A stretch of 31,689 bases of DNA from JBLNBU01 sp050260215 (GCA_050260215.1 JBLNBU010000233.1:1-31689); one strand, 5' to 3'. Shown: positions 16,278-23,870, counted from the first letter of the stretch. A program made the numbers and translations. Notes: a model not told the origin generated them from the sequence alone.

Positions 16278-18068
16278 ATGCACGTTTACCGTACGCACAC
16301 CTGCGGCCAGCTGAAGGCCGACGACGCCGGCATCGAGGCCCGCCTGTCCGGCTGGGTGCACCGCAAGCGTGACCACGGCAACCTGCTGTTCGTCGACCTG
16401 CGCGACCATTTCGGCATCACCCAGTGCGTCTGCGACGTCTCCAGCGCGGTGTTCCCGACCCTGGAAAAGGCGCGGCCCGAAAGCGTGATCACGGTGACCG
16501 GCAAGGTGGTCAAGCGCTCGGCGGACACCGTCAACCCGCGCCTGCCCACCGGCGAGATCGAGCTGGTCGCCCGCGAGGTCGAGATCCAGTCCATGGCCGA
16601 GGTGCTGCCCCTGCAGGTGGCCGGCGACCAGGAGTACGGCGAAGAGACCCGGCTGAAGTACCGCTTCCTCGACCTGCGTCGGGAAAAGGTGCACGCCAAC
16701 ATGATGCTGCGCTCGAACGTCATCGCGTACTTGCGCCAGGCGATGATCGCGCAGGGCTTCACCGAGTTCCAGACCCCCATCCTGACCGCGTCCAGCCCTG
16801 AGGGCGCGCGCGACTACCTGGTGCCGTCGCGCCTGCATCCCGGCAAGTTCTATGCGCTGCCCCAGGCGCCGCAGCAGTTCAAGCAGCTGCTCATGGTCGC
16901 CGGCTTCGACCGCTACTTCCAGGTCGCGCCCTGCTTCCGCGACGAGGCCGGCCGCGCCGACCGTTCCCCGGGCGAGTTCTACCAGCTCGACTTCGAGATG
17001 AGCTACGTCACCCAGGACGACGTCTTCGCCGCCATCGAGCCGGTGCTGCAGGGCGTGTTCGAGAAGTTCGGCAATGGCCGCAAGGTCACCCCGGCGCCGT
17101 TCCCGCGCATCCCCTATGATCAGGCGATGCTGAAGTACGGCAGCGACAAGCCCGACCTGCGCAACCCCATCGTCATCGCCGACGTCACCGAGGCGTTCCG
17201 CGGCTCCAACTTCGGCATCTTCGCCAAGGCCATCGACGCCAAGGGCGCGGTGGTGCGCGCCATTCCGGCCCCGGGTGCCGCCGCCCAGCCGCGCTCGTGG
17301 TTCGACAAGCTCAACGACTGGGCGCGCGAGGAGGGTGCGGGCGGCCTGGGCTACATCCAGTTCGCCGCCGACGGCGCCAAGGGCCCGATCGCCAAGAACC
17401 TGGAGCCCGAGCGCATCGCCGCCATCCGCGATGCCGCCGGCCTGAAGGACGGCGACGCGGTGTTCTTTGCCTGCGACAAGGCCGACCCGGCGGCCAAGTT
17501 CGCCGGCAAGGTGCGCACCCGCCTGGCCGCCGAACTGGACCTGCTGGAAAAGGACGTGTTCAAGTTCTGCTGGACCGTCGACTTCCCCATGTACGAGCGC
17601 AACGAGGACACCGGCCTGATCGAGTTCTCGCACAACCCGTTCTCCATGCCCCAGGGCGGCATGGACGCGCTGCTCAACAAGGATCCGCTGGAGATCAAGG
17701 CGTACCAGTACGACATCGTCTGCAACGGCGTCGAGCTGTCGTCGGGCGCCATCCGCAATCATCGCCCCGACATCATGTACAAGGCCTTCGAGATCGCCGG
17801 CTATTCGGCCGCCCACGTCGAGGAGCACTTCGGCGGCATGCTGAACGCCTTCAAGTACGGCGCGCCCCCGCACGGCGGCTCGGCCCCGGGCATCGACCGC
17901 ATCGTCATGCTGCTGGCCGACGAGCCCAACATCCGCGAGGTGATCTTGTTCCCCATGAACCAGCAGGCCCAGGACCTGTTGATGCAGGCCCCGGCCGAGA
18001 TCGGCCCTGAGCGCCTGAAGGAACTGCACCTCAAGATCGACCTGCCCAAGCCCAAGAAGGAAGGCTGA
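16278..18068 (+). CDS. aspS: Aspartyl-tRNA synthetase, probably non-discriminating (Asp/Asn)
   Basis: 596 residues, the bacterial long form. An N-terminal OB-fold anticodon domain (GWVHRKRDHGNLLFVDLRD) is followed by the class II catalytic core (motif 2 around CFRDEAGRADRSPGEFYQLD), the bacterial GAD insertion (about 290-420) and motif 3 (APPHGGSAPGIDRIVMLL). His33 in KRDHG corresponds to His31 of the Pseudomonas aeruginosa enzyme, a residue linked to recognition of tRNA-Asn as well as tRNA-Asp. In such bacteria Asn-tRNA is then made by the GatCAB amidotransferase. The ATG at 16278 gives the family-standard N-terminus; the upstream open frame overlaps rnd. Confidence 0.96.
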   Translation: MHVYRTHTCGQLKADDAGIEARLSGWVHRKRDHGNLLFVDLRDHFGITQCVCDVSSAVFPTLEKARPESVITVTGKVVKRSADTVNPRLPTGEIELVAREVEIQSMAEVLPLQVAGDQEYGEETRLKYRFLDLRREKVHANMMLRSNVIAYLRQAMIAQGFTEFQTPILTASSPEGARDYLVPSRLHPGKFYALPQAPQQFKQLLMVAGFDRYFQVAPCFRDEAGRADRSPGEFYQLDFEMSYVTQDDVFAAIEPVLQGVFEKFGNGRKVTPAPFPRIPYDQAMLKYGSDKPDLRNPIVIADVTEAFRGSNFGIFAKAIDAKGAVVRAIPAPGAAAQPRSWFDKLNDWAREEGAGGLGYIQFAADGAKGPIAKNLEPERIAAIRDAAGLKDGDAVFFACDKADPAAKFAGKVRTRLAAELDLLEKDVFKFCWTVDFPMYERNEDTGLIEFSHNPFSMPQGGMDALLNKDPLEIKAYQYDIVCNGVELSSGAIRNHRPDIMYKAFEIAGYSAAHVEEHFGGMLNAFKYGAPPHGGSAPGIDRIVMLLADEPNIREVILFPMNQQAQDLLMQAPAEIGPERLKELHLKIDLPKPKKEG

Positions 18069-18105
18069 GGAGGTACCACCAACGCCGCCGCCTTTCCCGG
18101 ATGCT

Positions 18106-18128
18106 CCGCCGCCGGGACGCGGCGGCGG
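18106..18128. terminator. GC hairpin after aspS, possible terminator
   Basis: CCGCCGCC and GGCGGCGG form a perfect 8-bp stem with a 7-base loop, 38 bases after the aspS stop. No T-run follows, so intrinsic termination is uncertain; it could act with Rho or only stabilise the mRNA end. Confidence 0.35.
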
Positions 18129-18135
18129 GGGTAGA

Positions 18136-18160
18136 CTCCTTCCGGTAATCACGGAAGGAG
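18136..18160 (+). promoter_or_regulatory. Hairpin overlapping the ribosome binding site of the lipoprotein gene
   Basis: CTCCTTCCG (18136-18144), loop GTAATCA, and CGGAAGGAG (18152-18160) form a perfect 9-bp stem. The 3' arm covers the first half of the purine-rich Shine-Dalgarno stretch GGAAGGAGGAGG that ends 3 bases before the ATG at 18167. When folded, ribosome access would be reduced, leaving only GAGG free. Control of translation is inferred from this geometry. Confidence 0.5.
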
Positions 18161-18166
18161 GAGGCC

Positions 18167-18361
18167 ATGAAGACGCTCATGGTCGTGGTCATGACAGTGG
18201 TGGCGAGCGGCTGCGCGCTCCCCCCCGACACCCGCACCGCCGACATCGCCGTCCAGCCCACCCCGGCCGCGGTGCTGGTCGTCCCGGCGTCGTACATGGA
18301 CGTCTCCGACCAGGTGGTCGGCGAGGAGAATGCCGCCCTGGTCCTCGACGGGGCGTCGTGA
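18167..18361 (+). CDS. Small lipoprotein (64 aa), function unknown
   Basis: 64 residues. A short hydrophobic leader MKTLMVVVMTVVASGC ends in a lipobox-like ASGC with Cys16 as the lipidation site, so the mature form would be a 49-residue membrane-anchored peptide. The mature part is Ala-, Val- and Asp-rich with no recognised domain. A strong GGAGGAGG precedes the ATG, but lies partly in a hairpin. It converges on the SLC13-type transporter gene with 4 bases between them. Small lipoproteins of this kind are often missed in annotation. Confidence 0.65.
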   Translation: MKTLMVVVMTVVASGCALPPDTRTADIAVQPTPAAVLVVPASYMDVSDQVVGEENAALVLDGAS

Positions 18362-18365
18362 GCGG

Positions 18366-19730
18366 TCAGATCCAGCCCAGCCAGCGCCACCACAGGAAAT
18401 CGAGCGGCAGCAGCACCGTCACGGTGGCGACCGCCAGCAGCAGGCACAGGGTCTGGGCCGGCTTCAGGCGTTCCCCACCCAGCTGCATCGCCACCACCAG
18501 CGGCGCCGACTCATAGGGCAGCAGCGGGTTGGAAAAGCCCAGCACCTGGGTCATCAGCACCGTCTCGATGGGCAGGCCCGAAGCCTGGGCCATGTGGTCG
18601 GCCAAGGGGGTCAGCACCGCCGGCACCCCCGGCAGCGTGGTCAGCACGCCGACCACGGTGGACACCAGCGACAGGCTGGCGAAGTTCTGCATGGCCGCGC
18701 CCGGCTCAAGCGGCACCACCGACAACAGGGCCTCGGCCAGGCGGCCGCCCAGGCCCGACTTGTCGACCAGGGCGCCCAGCCCCATGATCCCGGCCACGTA
18801 GAACAGCGAACCGTAGTTGATCTGCTGGGTGAACTCCTTGGGCCCCACCAGCCCGATGCCCGGCCACAGCAGCACCACGGCGGCCGCCATGCTGACCCAG
18901 GCGGGGCTGACATGGTGCAGGAAGTCGGTGGCCCACAGCAGCAGCGCGGCGCCCAGCAGCAAGGACAGCTGGCGTTCGTGGCGGCTCATGGGCGAGGGTG
19001 CCGCGGCGGCGGCGGCGGGCTTGGGCGTGTCGGGCCACAGCCGGACGATCAGCCACACCGTCAGCACCGTCTTCAGCAGCCCCAGCACCGGGAAATGCAG
19101 CAAGAGGTAGCTGCCATAGGTGGGCGTGTAGTGCCACAGCGTCTCGGCGGCGCCGACCAGGACCAGGTTGGGCACGTTGGCCGGCAGCACCGAGAAGGTC
19201 GGCACGTGGCAGCCGAAGGCGGCCGCCAGCACCACGCCCGTATGGCCGCGGGTGCCGCGCTCGAAGCCGAAGCGCTCGGCGATGCCGAGAGCGATGGGCA
19301 TCAACAGAACGGCTCGGCCCATGGACGACGGCATCAGGAAGCCCAGCGCCACGCCCACCACCGTCACCCCGGCGATGACGCCGGCGTAGCTGCTGCCGAA
19401 GCGGGGCGCCAGGCTGCGGGCCAGCCGCTCGCCCAGGCCGGTGCCGCGCACCGCCACTCCCATCACCAGCCCGCCGAAGATCAGCCACAGCGCCGCCGAC
19501 TCGAAGCCCGAGAACACCACCGACGCCGGCGCCGCCTTCAGCAGCATGGCCAGGGTGAAGAAGGCCACGGCGGTGATGTGCTCGGGGATGGCGCCGGTCG
19601 CCCACAGTCCGATGGCGGCCACCGTCAGCGCCAGCGCCCGGCCCTCGCCGCCGGGCTGGATCGCCAGGATGGCCACGCCAGCGGCCACGGCGGCGGCGGC
19701 GATCAGTTCGTGCAGGGACAGGCGGCGCAT
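18366..19730 (-). CDS. SLC13/DASS-family anion permease
   Basis: 454 residues with about eleven to twelve hydrophobic segments in two similar halves. Typical family elements are GLWATGAIPEHITAV near the start, a first loop with LMPSSMGRAVLLMPIALG, and the second-half counterpart TTLPGVPAVLTPLADHMA, followed by GFSNPLLPYESAPLVVAMQ. These positions correspond to the substrate and sodium clamp regions of dicarboxylate/sulfate symporters. The ligand (C4-dicarboxylate, sulfate or other) cannot be assigned. It diverges from the GalT-like gene and ends near the small lipoprotein gene. The ATG at 19730 gives a normal N-terminus. Confidence 0.85.
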   Translation of the reverse strand: MRRLSLHELIAAAAVAAGVAILAIQPGGEGRALALTVAAIGLWATGAIPEHITAVAFFTLAMLLKAAPASVVFSGFESAALWLIFGGLVMGVAVRGTGLGERLARSLAPRFGSSYAGVIAGVTVVGVALGFLMPSSMGRAVLLMPIALGIAERFGFERGTRGHTGVVLAAAFGCHVPTFSVLPANVPNLVLVGAAETLWHYTPTYGSYLLLHFPVLGLLKTVLTVWLIVRLWPDTPKPAAAAAAPSPMSRHERQLSLLLGAALLLWATDFLHHVSPAWVSMAAAVVLLWPGIGLVGPKEFTQQINYGSLFYVAGIMGLGALVDKSGLGGRLAEALLSVVPLEPGAAMQNFASLSLVSTVVGVLTTLPGVPAVLTPLADHMAQASGLPIETVLMTQVLGFSNPLLPYESAPLVVAMQLGGERLKPAQTLCLLLAVATVTVLLPLDFLWWRWLGWI

Positions 19731-19819
19731 GGGACCCTTGGTGAATGGCCGATAATCGTGCCTACCCTACCCGAACAGCGAGGTGCGCCGGAAGCCTGGG
19801 AATGTCATTATTAGGCAAA

Positions 19820-19825
19820 TATAAT
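19820..19825 (+). promoter_or_regulatory. Possible -10 box of the GalT-like gene
   Basis: A perfect TATAAT sits in an AT-rich patch 25 bases before the ATG at 19851, which has CGGAGG as ribosome binding site. No good -35 box is found at the right distance (best guess CTGGGA), so this is tentative. Confidence 0.3.
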
Positions 19826-19850
19826 ATACCTTAATCGGAGGCATTCCAGA

Positions 19851-20945
19851 ATGAGCGACACCGGCGAGGCCGCCACCGACGAAGTGCGCGAGATCCGCAT
19901 CAACCCGATCGTGCCCGCAGAATCGGTACTGGTCGCCACCGCGCGCAGCATGCGGCCCAAGAAGGCCGAGGACCTGGCGCCGCGCGACACCCGCCGCCAT
20001 GTCGACACCTGCCCGTTCTGTCGCGGCAACGAGCACAAGACGCCGCCGGCCATCGCCACCTATCCCGATCCCCAGGACTGGCACGTGCGCATCGTCGAGA
20101 ACCTGTATCCGGTTCTCGGCGACGACCGCGCCTCGGCCAACCTGTCCTTCGGGCTGCAGCAGACCATCGACGGCTATGGCCGCCACGAGGTCATCATCGA
20201 CCACGCCGACCACGGCATCGCCATCCACGACATGAGCCGCGAGCATCTGGCCATGCTGTTCGGTGCCTACCGCGACCGCATCGCCCAGCTGTTCGCCAGC
20301 AATCCGCGGCTGAAATACGTGCTGGCGTTCAAGAATTTCGGCCCCGCCGCCGGGGCCAGCATTCCGCACACCCACAGCCAGATCATCGCCATGCCGGTGG
20401 TGCCCGAGAACGTCCAGGCCGAGGTCGAGAACAGCCGGGCGTTCTTCCGCAAGAACCACCATTGCATCTTCTGCGCCCTGATCGACGAGGCGCTGACCTT
20501 CGAGGCCACCATCTACGACCGCGGCTCGGGCGCGGTGCGGCGCAAGATCAACGTCGGCCAGTTCGTGGTCGAGCGCGGGCGCAAGTTCATCGCCATCAAG
20601 CCGTTCGCCAGCCGCTACGAATGGGAGGTGCACATCCTGCCGCTGGTCCACCAGGCCGACTTCACCAAGCTGGCCGATGCCGACCTCGACGACCTGGCCG
20701 AGACGGTGCGCCGCACCATGGCGCGCCTGGACGCGGTGGTGGGCGGCGTGCAGTACAACTACTTCCTCCACTCGGTGCCGCGCGACGAGAACTCGGCCGA
20801 CAACGCCGCCAGCTATCACTGGCACCTGGAGATCTGCCCGCGCACCTCGATCCCCACCGGGTTCGAGCTGGGCTCGGGCCTGCACGTCAACACCGTCGCC
20901 CCCGAGGCGGCCGCCGAACGGCTGCGCTCGGTCGAACTGGACTGA
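19851..20945 (+). CDS. GalT-like HIT-superfamily nucleotidyltransferase
   Basis: 364 residues. Related to galactose-1-phosphate uridylyltransferase and ADP-glucose phosphorylase. Two HIT-like halves are visible. The first holds the zinc motif CPFC (Cys54, Cys57), RIVENLYPVL and the nucleophile region PHTHSQ, where His175 would be the nucleotidylated histidine. The second holds a further cysteine pair (Cys205, Cys208 in HCIFC) and YHWHLEICPR. Classical GalT has HPHGQ; here HTHSQ keeps the two histidines and the glutamine. The substrate is therefore uncertain and no galactose genes are nearby. CGGAGG precedes the ATG. It converges on tusE across a REP-like element. Confidence 0.85.
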   Translation: MSDTGEAATDEVREIRINPIVPAESVLVATARSMRPKKAEDLAPRDTRRHVDTCPFCRGNEHKTPPAIATYPDPQDWHVRIVENLYPVLGDDRASANLSFGLQQTIDGYGRHEVIIDHADHGIAIHDMSREHLAMLFGAYRDRIAQLFASNPRLKYVLAFKNFGPAAGASIPHTHSQIIAMPVVPENVQAEVENSRAFFRKNHHCIFCALIDEALTFEATIYDRGSGAVRRKINVGQFVVERGRKFIAIKPFASRYEWEVHILPLVHQADFTKLADADLDDLAETVRRTMARLDAVVGGVQYNYFLHSVPRDENSADNAASYHWHLEICPRTSIPTGFELGSGLHVNTVAPEAAAERLRSVELD

Positions 20946-20958
20946 GGCATCCGTCCGT

Positions 20959-21018
20959 CGTCATGCCCGGACTTGATCCGGGCATCCATGGGCCCCCGGG
21001 TCTAGCCCGGGGGTGACG
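20959..21018. repeat. REP/MITE-like double palindrome (complete copy)
   Basis: Two perfect hairpins lie side by side. ATGCCCGGA and TCCGGGCAT enclose loop CTTGA (20963-20985); CCCCCGGG and CCCGGGGG enclose loop TCTAG (20993-21013). The whole is bounded by CGTCA and TGACG. The same two halves appear separately at 22350-22385 and 22416-22446. Such TCATGCCCGG-type palindromes are common between genes in alphaproteobacteria. Here it lies between two convergent genes and could also stop transcription both ways. Confidence 0.75.
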
Positions 21019-21029
21019 GCGGGGGCAGG

Positions 21030-21365
21030 TCAGCTGCAGCCCTTGGGGCGGGGCAGGCCGGCGATCTTGTTGCCCTGCTTGAGCTGGCCGTAGGGGAACA
21101 GCGAGTAGAGATACTGCTGGCTGGAGCGGTCGTTGCCGAACTTCTCCTTCATCAGCTTCATGAACAGGCGCTGTTCGGGGACGATGCCGAACTCGTCGTA
21201 ATAGGCGCGCGCGGTGCGGATGGCGTCCCAGTGCTCGTCGGTGAGCTCGACCTTCTCGCGCTCGGCAATGACCTTGGCCACGTCCTCGTCCCACTGGCGG
21301 CTGTCTTCGAGCCAGCCGGCCTCGCTGACCTGCAGGGTGCGGTCCTTGACTTGGATCTCGGGCAT
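21030..21365 (-). CDS. tusE: TusE/DsrC family sulfur-relay protein
   Basis: 111 residues. The start PEIQVKDRTLQVSEAGWL and the C-terminal arm KIAGLPRPKGCS identify the DsrC/TusE/DsvC family. The final cysteine (Cys110, penultimate residue) is present. The second cysteine that true DsrC has eleven residues before it (QACKIAGLP) is Asn here (QGNKIAGLP). One cysteine is the TusE state, fitting a sulfur acceptor in tRNA 2-thiouridine synthesis rather than dissimilatory sulfite reduction. No tusBCD or dsr genes are adjacent. GAGGAGG precedes the ATG at 21365. Confidence 0.85.
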   Translation of the reverse strand: MPEIQVKDRTLQVSEAGWLEDSRQWDEDVAKVIAEREKVELTDEHWDAIRTARAYYDEFGIVPEQRLFMKLMKEKFGNDRSSQQYLYSLFPYGQLKQGNKIAGLPRPKGCS

Positions 21366-21397
21366 CGGGGCCTCCTCGGTTGATTAGCTTGGACTCA

Positions 21398-21425
21398 TAT
21401 ATAACCGGCCCGCCTGCCGCGTCAA
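21398..21425 (-). promoter_or_regulatory. Promoter of the tusE-like gene
   Basis: On the minus strand TTGACG (21425-21420), a 16-base spacer and TATATA (21403-21398) form a plausible sigma-70 promoter, with 5 and 4 of 6 matches. Transcription would begin about 26 bases before the ATG at 21365. Confidence 0.5.
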
Positions 21426-21533
21426 TAAGAATTAGAATAGTTCCATTAAGTGAGGAGCAAGCCGGCCATGAGGTAAGGGATTCCTTGGCCCCGCCGTCCT
21501 ATGCTATGCTGAAGGTCGAACGGAGAGTCGGAG

Positions 21534-21764
21534 ATGGCGGACAACACTACCCGGGTCGGATCGTCGCTGCTGGGACGTACACCCAGCGTCCAGCGTCCGG
21601 GACCGGACGGCGGATCGCCGACGCGCGCGCCTGCCCAGGGCGGCAGTTCGGCCAAGTCCCAGGGCGACGGCGTCCAGGTCTTCCGCATGTTGCCCGCCGA
21701 CACTCCGGTCGAGACCCTGGACCGCACGGCGCGCCGCGGGACCTATCTCGACATCCTGGTATGA
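21534..21764 (+). CDS. Small hypothetical protein (76 aa)
   Basis: 76 residues. The N-terminal half is low-complexity and rich in Ser, Gly, Pro and Arg (SSLLGRTPSVQRPGPDGG), likely disordered; the C-terminal half is better formed (VQVFRMLPADTPVETLDRT). No family is recognised and there is no signal peptide. CGGAGATGG gives a short-spaced ribosome binding site. The NUDIX gene follows after 59 bases. An AT-rich region with the partial inverted repeat TTAGAATAGTTCCAT (21432-21446) lies about 90 bases upstream. Confidence 0.55.
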   Translation: MADNTTRVGSSLLGRTPSVQRPGPDGGSPTRAPAQGGSSAKSQGDGVQVFRMLPADTPVETLDRTARRGTYLDILV

Positions 21765-21823
21765 GCCCCGTCTAGACCGGTTTGCGGCTTGCCAGCCGTG
21801 CAGGGCCGGGTAACACTGGCCCG

Positions 21824-22339
21824 ATGAAGCCCGCCGGCCCCACCACCCGCATGATACCCGAAGGCGACGACCGCGAGCGTCTGGTCTGCGGCGACTGTGG
21901 CTTCGTGCTTTACGACAATCCCAAGGTCATCGTCGGCGCCGTGTGCACCTGGGGCGACCGCTACCTGATGTGCAAGCGCGCCATCGAGCCCAGGCGCGGC
22001 TACTGGACCATGCCGGTCGGCTACATGGAACTGGGCGAAACCACCGAGCAAGGCGCGCTGCGCGAGGTGTGGGAAGAGGCTCGGGCGCGGGCCCACATCG
22101 ACGGGCTGCTGGCCATCTACTCGATCCCCGAGATCAGCCAGGTCCACATGATCTACCGGGCGCGGATGCTGTCGCCCGACTTCGCCGCCGGACCCGAAAG
22201 CCTGGAAGTGGGCCTGTTCCGCTGGGACGAGGTGCCGTGGGACAACCTGGCCTATCCCAACGTGCGCTGGTCCATGGAATACGAACGCGAGGTCCAGGGC
22301 CAGACCCACTTCCCGCCCCGCGGAAGACCTGAGCGATAG
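21824..22339 (+). CDS. NUDIX hydrolase with partial N-terminal zinc ribbon
   Basis: 171 residues. The Nudix box reads GYMELGETTEQGALREVWEE, with the metal-binding glutamates in place, although the glycine usual after EE is Arg (EEAR). NUDIX enzymes cleave nucleoside diphosphates linked to another group; the substrate is unknown. Relatives of this type begin with a two-knuckle zinc ribbon before IPEGD. Here only the second knuckle CGDCG remains and the first is replaced by MKPAGPTTR. The ATG at 21824 has no clear ribosome binding site; a TTG at 21782 in frame would add fourteen residues without any cysteine. Confidence 0.85.
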   Translation: MKPAGPTTRMIPEGDDRERLVCGDCGFVLYDNPKVIVGAVCTWGDRYLMCKRAIEPRRGYWTMPVGYMELGETTEQGALREVWEEARARAHIDGLLAIYSIPEISQVHMIYRARMLSPDFAAGPESLEVGLFRWDEVPWDNLAYPNVRWSMEYEREVQGQTHFPPRGRPER

Positions 22340-22349
22340 GGGCGGGACG

Positions 22350-22385
22350 CCATCCACGGACCCCGGGGTCGACCCGGGGGTGACG
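22350..22385. repeat. REP/MITE-like palindrome, right half
   Basis: CCCCGGG and CCCGGGG enclose loop GTCGA (22361-22379), preceded by CATCCA and followed by TGACG, as in the right half of the element at 20959-21018. Confidence 0.65.
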
Positions 22386-22415
22386 ACGAATCCCCTTCGC
22401 CATCTCCCATTCTCC

Positions 22416-22446
22416 GTCATGGCCGGGCTTGACCCGGCCATCAACG
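22416..22446. repeat. REP/MITE-like palindrome, left half
   Basis: ATGGCCGGG and CCCGGCCAT enclose loop CTTGA (22419-22441), with CGTC in front, as in the left half of the element at 20959-21018. Together with the half at 22350 it fills the gap between two convergent genes. Confidence 0.65.
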
Positions 22447-22467
22447 TGCCCCCCCGGCTCCAACCAT

Positions 22468-23550
22468 TCAGAACAGCGCCAGCTGGTCGCCCGCCCGGGG
22501 TGGCGGGCGGAACAGGTCGGTCCGCAGTGGCAGGTGGCGGTCGGCGAAGCCCAGGCGGCGGGCGGCAAGGCGGAAGCGCTGGTCCAGCATCTGGGCATAG
22601 GCGCCGTCGCCACGGTAGCGGGTGGCGAAGCTGGGGTCGTACAGGCGGCCGCCGCGGCTTTGGCGCAGCAGCGACTGGACATGGGCCGAGCGGCCGGGGA
22701 AATGGGTGTCCAGCCACTCGACGAACAGGTCCTGCACTTCCAGCGGCAGGCGCAGCAAGATCCATTGGGCGCCGGTGGCGCCGGCCTCGCCGGCGGCAGC
22801 CAGGATGCGTTCCATCTCGCTGTCGGTGACCACCGGGATCACCGGGGCGACCATGACGCTGGTGGGGATGCCCGCCTCGGCCAGCCGGCGGATCGCCTCG
22901 ATGCGCATGGCCGGGGTGGCGGCGCGGGGTTCCAGGCGGCGGCAAAGGTCGCGGTCCAGCGTGGTCACGCTGATCCCGACGGCGGCCAGTCCCTGGGCGG
23001 CCATGGGCGCCAGGATGTCGATGTCGCGGGTGACCAGCGCGCCCTTGGTGGTGATGGTCACCGGGTGGCGGAAAGCGGCCAGCACCTCCAGGCACTGGCG
23101 CATGATCCCAAGGCGGCGCTCGATCGGCTGGTAGGGGTCGGTGAAGGTGCCGATGGCCAGCGGCGCCGGCCGATAGCCGGGCTTGCGCAACTCGGCGTCC
23201 AGCAGCCGGGCGGCGTCGGGCTTGGCGAACAGCCGGGTCTCGAAATCCAGCCCCGGCGACAGGCCCAGCCAGGCGTGGCCAGGACGGGCGAAGCAATAGA
23301 TGCAGCCGTGCTCGCACCCGCGATAGGGGTTGATCGAGCGGTCGAAGGGCACGTCGGGCGACTGGTTGCGGGCGATGATGGTGCGGGTGGCGTCGACCGA
23401 GACCATGGTGGCCATGGGCGCCAGGTCGTCCTCGGCCAGGTCCCAGCCGTCGTCCGCCACCTCGGTGCGCAGCGTTTCGTAGCGGCCGGCTGGATTGCCG
23501 ACGGCGCCGCGATGGGGCTGGGGCTGGGGCGGGGCAGGGCGCTGGGACAT
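22468..23550 (-). CDS. PA0069 family radical SAM protein
   Basis: 360 residues. The radical SAM cysteines are Cys79, Cys83 and Cys86 in CEHGCIYC, binding the 4Fe-4S cluster that cleaves S-adenosylmethionine. NPYRGCEHGCIYCFAR, GTFTDPYQPIE and TTKGALVTRDIDIL are typical of the PA0069/Rv2578c group, which is related to spore photoproduct lyase. The reaction is not known. The first 60 residues are polar and probably flexible. It stands alone, converging on the NUDIX gene across REP-like palindromes and diverging from the DUF2795 gene. The ATG at 23550 is taken as start. Confidence 0.88.
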   Translation of the reverse strand: MSQRPAPPQPQPHRGAVGNPAGRYETLRTEVADDGWDLAEDDLAPMATMVSVDATRTIIARNQSPDVPFDRSINPYRGCEHGCIYCFARPGHAWLGLSPGLDFETRLFAKPDAARLLDAELRKPGYRPAPLAIGTFTDPYQPIERRLGIMRQCLEVLAAFRHPVTITTKGALVTRDIDILAPMAAQGLAAVGISVTTLDRDLCRRLEPRAATPAMRIEAIRRLAEAGIPTSVMVAPVIPVVTDSEMERILAAAGEAGATGAQWILLRLPLEVQDLFVEWLDTHFPGRSAHVQSLLRQSRGGRLYDPSFATRYRGDGAYAQMLDQRFRLAARRLGFADRHLPLRTDLFRPPPRAGDQLALF

Positions 23551-23663
23551 GGTCCAGCATATGGCGTATTCACGGAACGTTTCAAGATCATCGTCGCCGG
23601 CCGGGAACCGTTGCGGCTCCCCCCTGTTTGGACCGGCTGAGAACCCTATCCGTGGAGGCAGCC

Positions 23664-23870
23664 ATGACAGTCGGAATGGGCGGCCATTCGCCGTCGAACA
23701 TCCTGCACAACCTCAAGGGCGTGCACTTCCCCGCCGACAAGGGCAAGCTGCTGCAGCAGGCCGAGAAGAACCAGGCGGAAAGCGACGTGCTCGACATCAT
23801 CCGCCAGCTGCCCGACGGCCAGTACCAGAGCATGGCCGACGTGCTCAAGGGCGTGGGCAAGGTCGAGTAG
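23664..23870 (+). CDS. DUF2795 domain protein
   Basis: 68 residues. The pattern LKGVHFPADKGKLLQQAEKN followed by VLDIIRQLPDGQYQSMADVLK is the DUF2795 signature: small helical proteins of unknown function found widely in bacteria. TGGAGG lies 5 bases before the ATG at 23664, which fixes the start; an upstream ATG at 23628 lacks this site. It converges on the hybrid kinase gene with only 2 bases between the stops. Confidence 0.85.
   Translation: MTVGMGGHSPSNILHNLKGVHFPADKGKLLQQAEKNQAESDVLDIIRQLPDGQYQSMADVLKGVGKVE

Noticed and set aside
21030..21365. Dissimilatory sulfite reductase DsrC
   Set aside because: The second C-terminal cysteine needed for DsrC trisulfide chemistry is absent and no dsr genes are near.
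20959..22446. CRISPR array
   Set aside because: The repeats are palindromic pairs at two intergenic sites, not regularly spaced copies with unique spacers.
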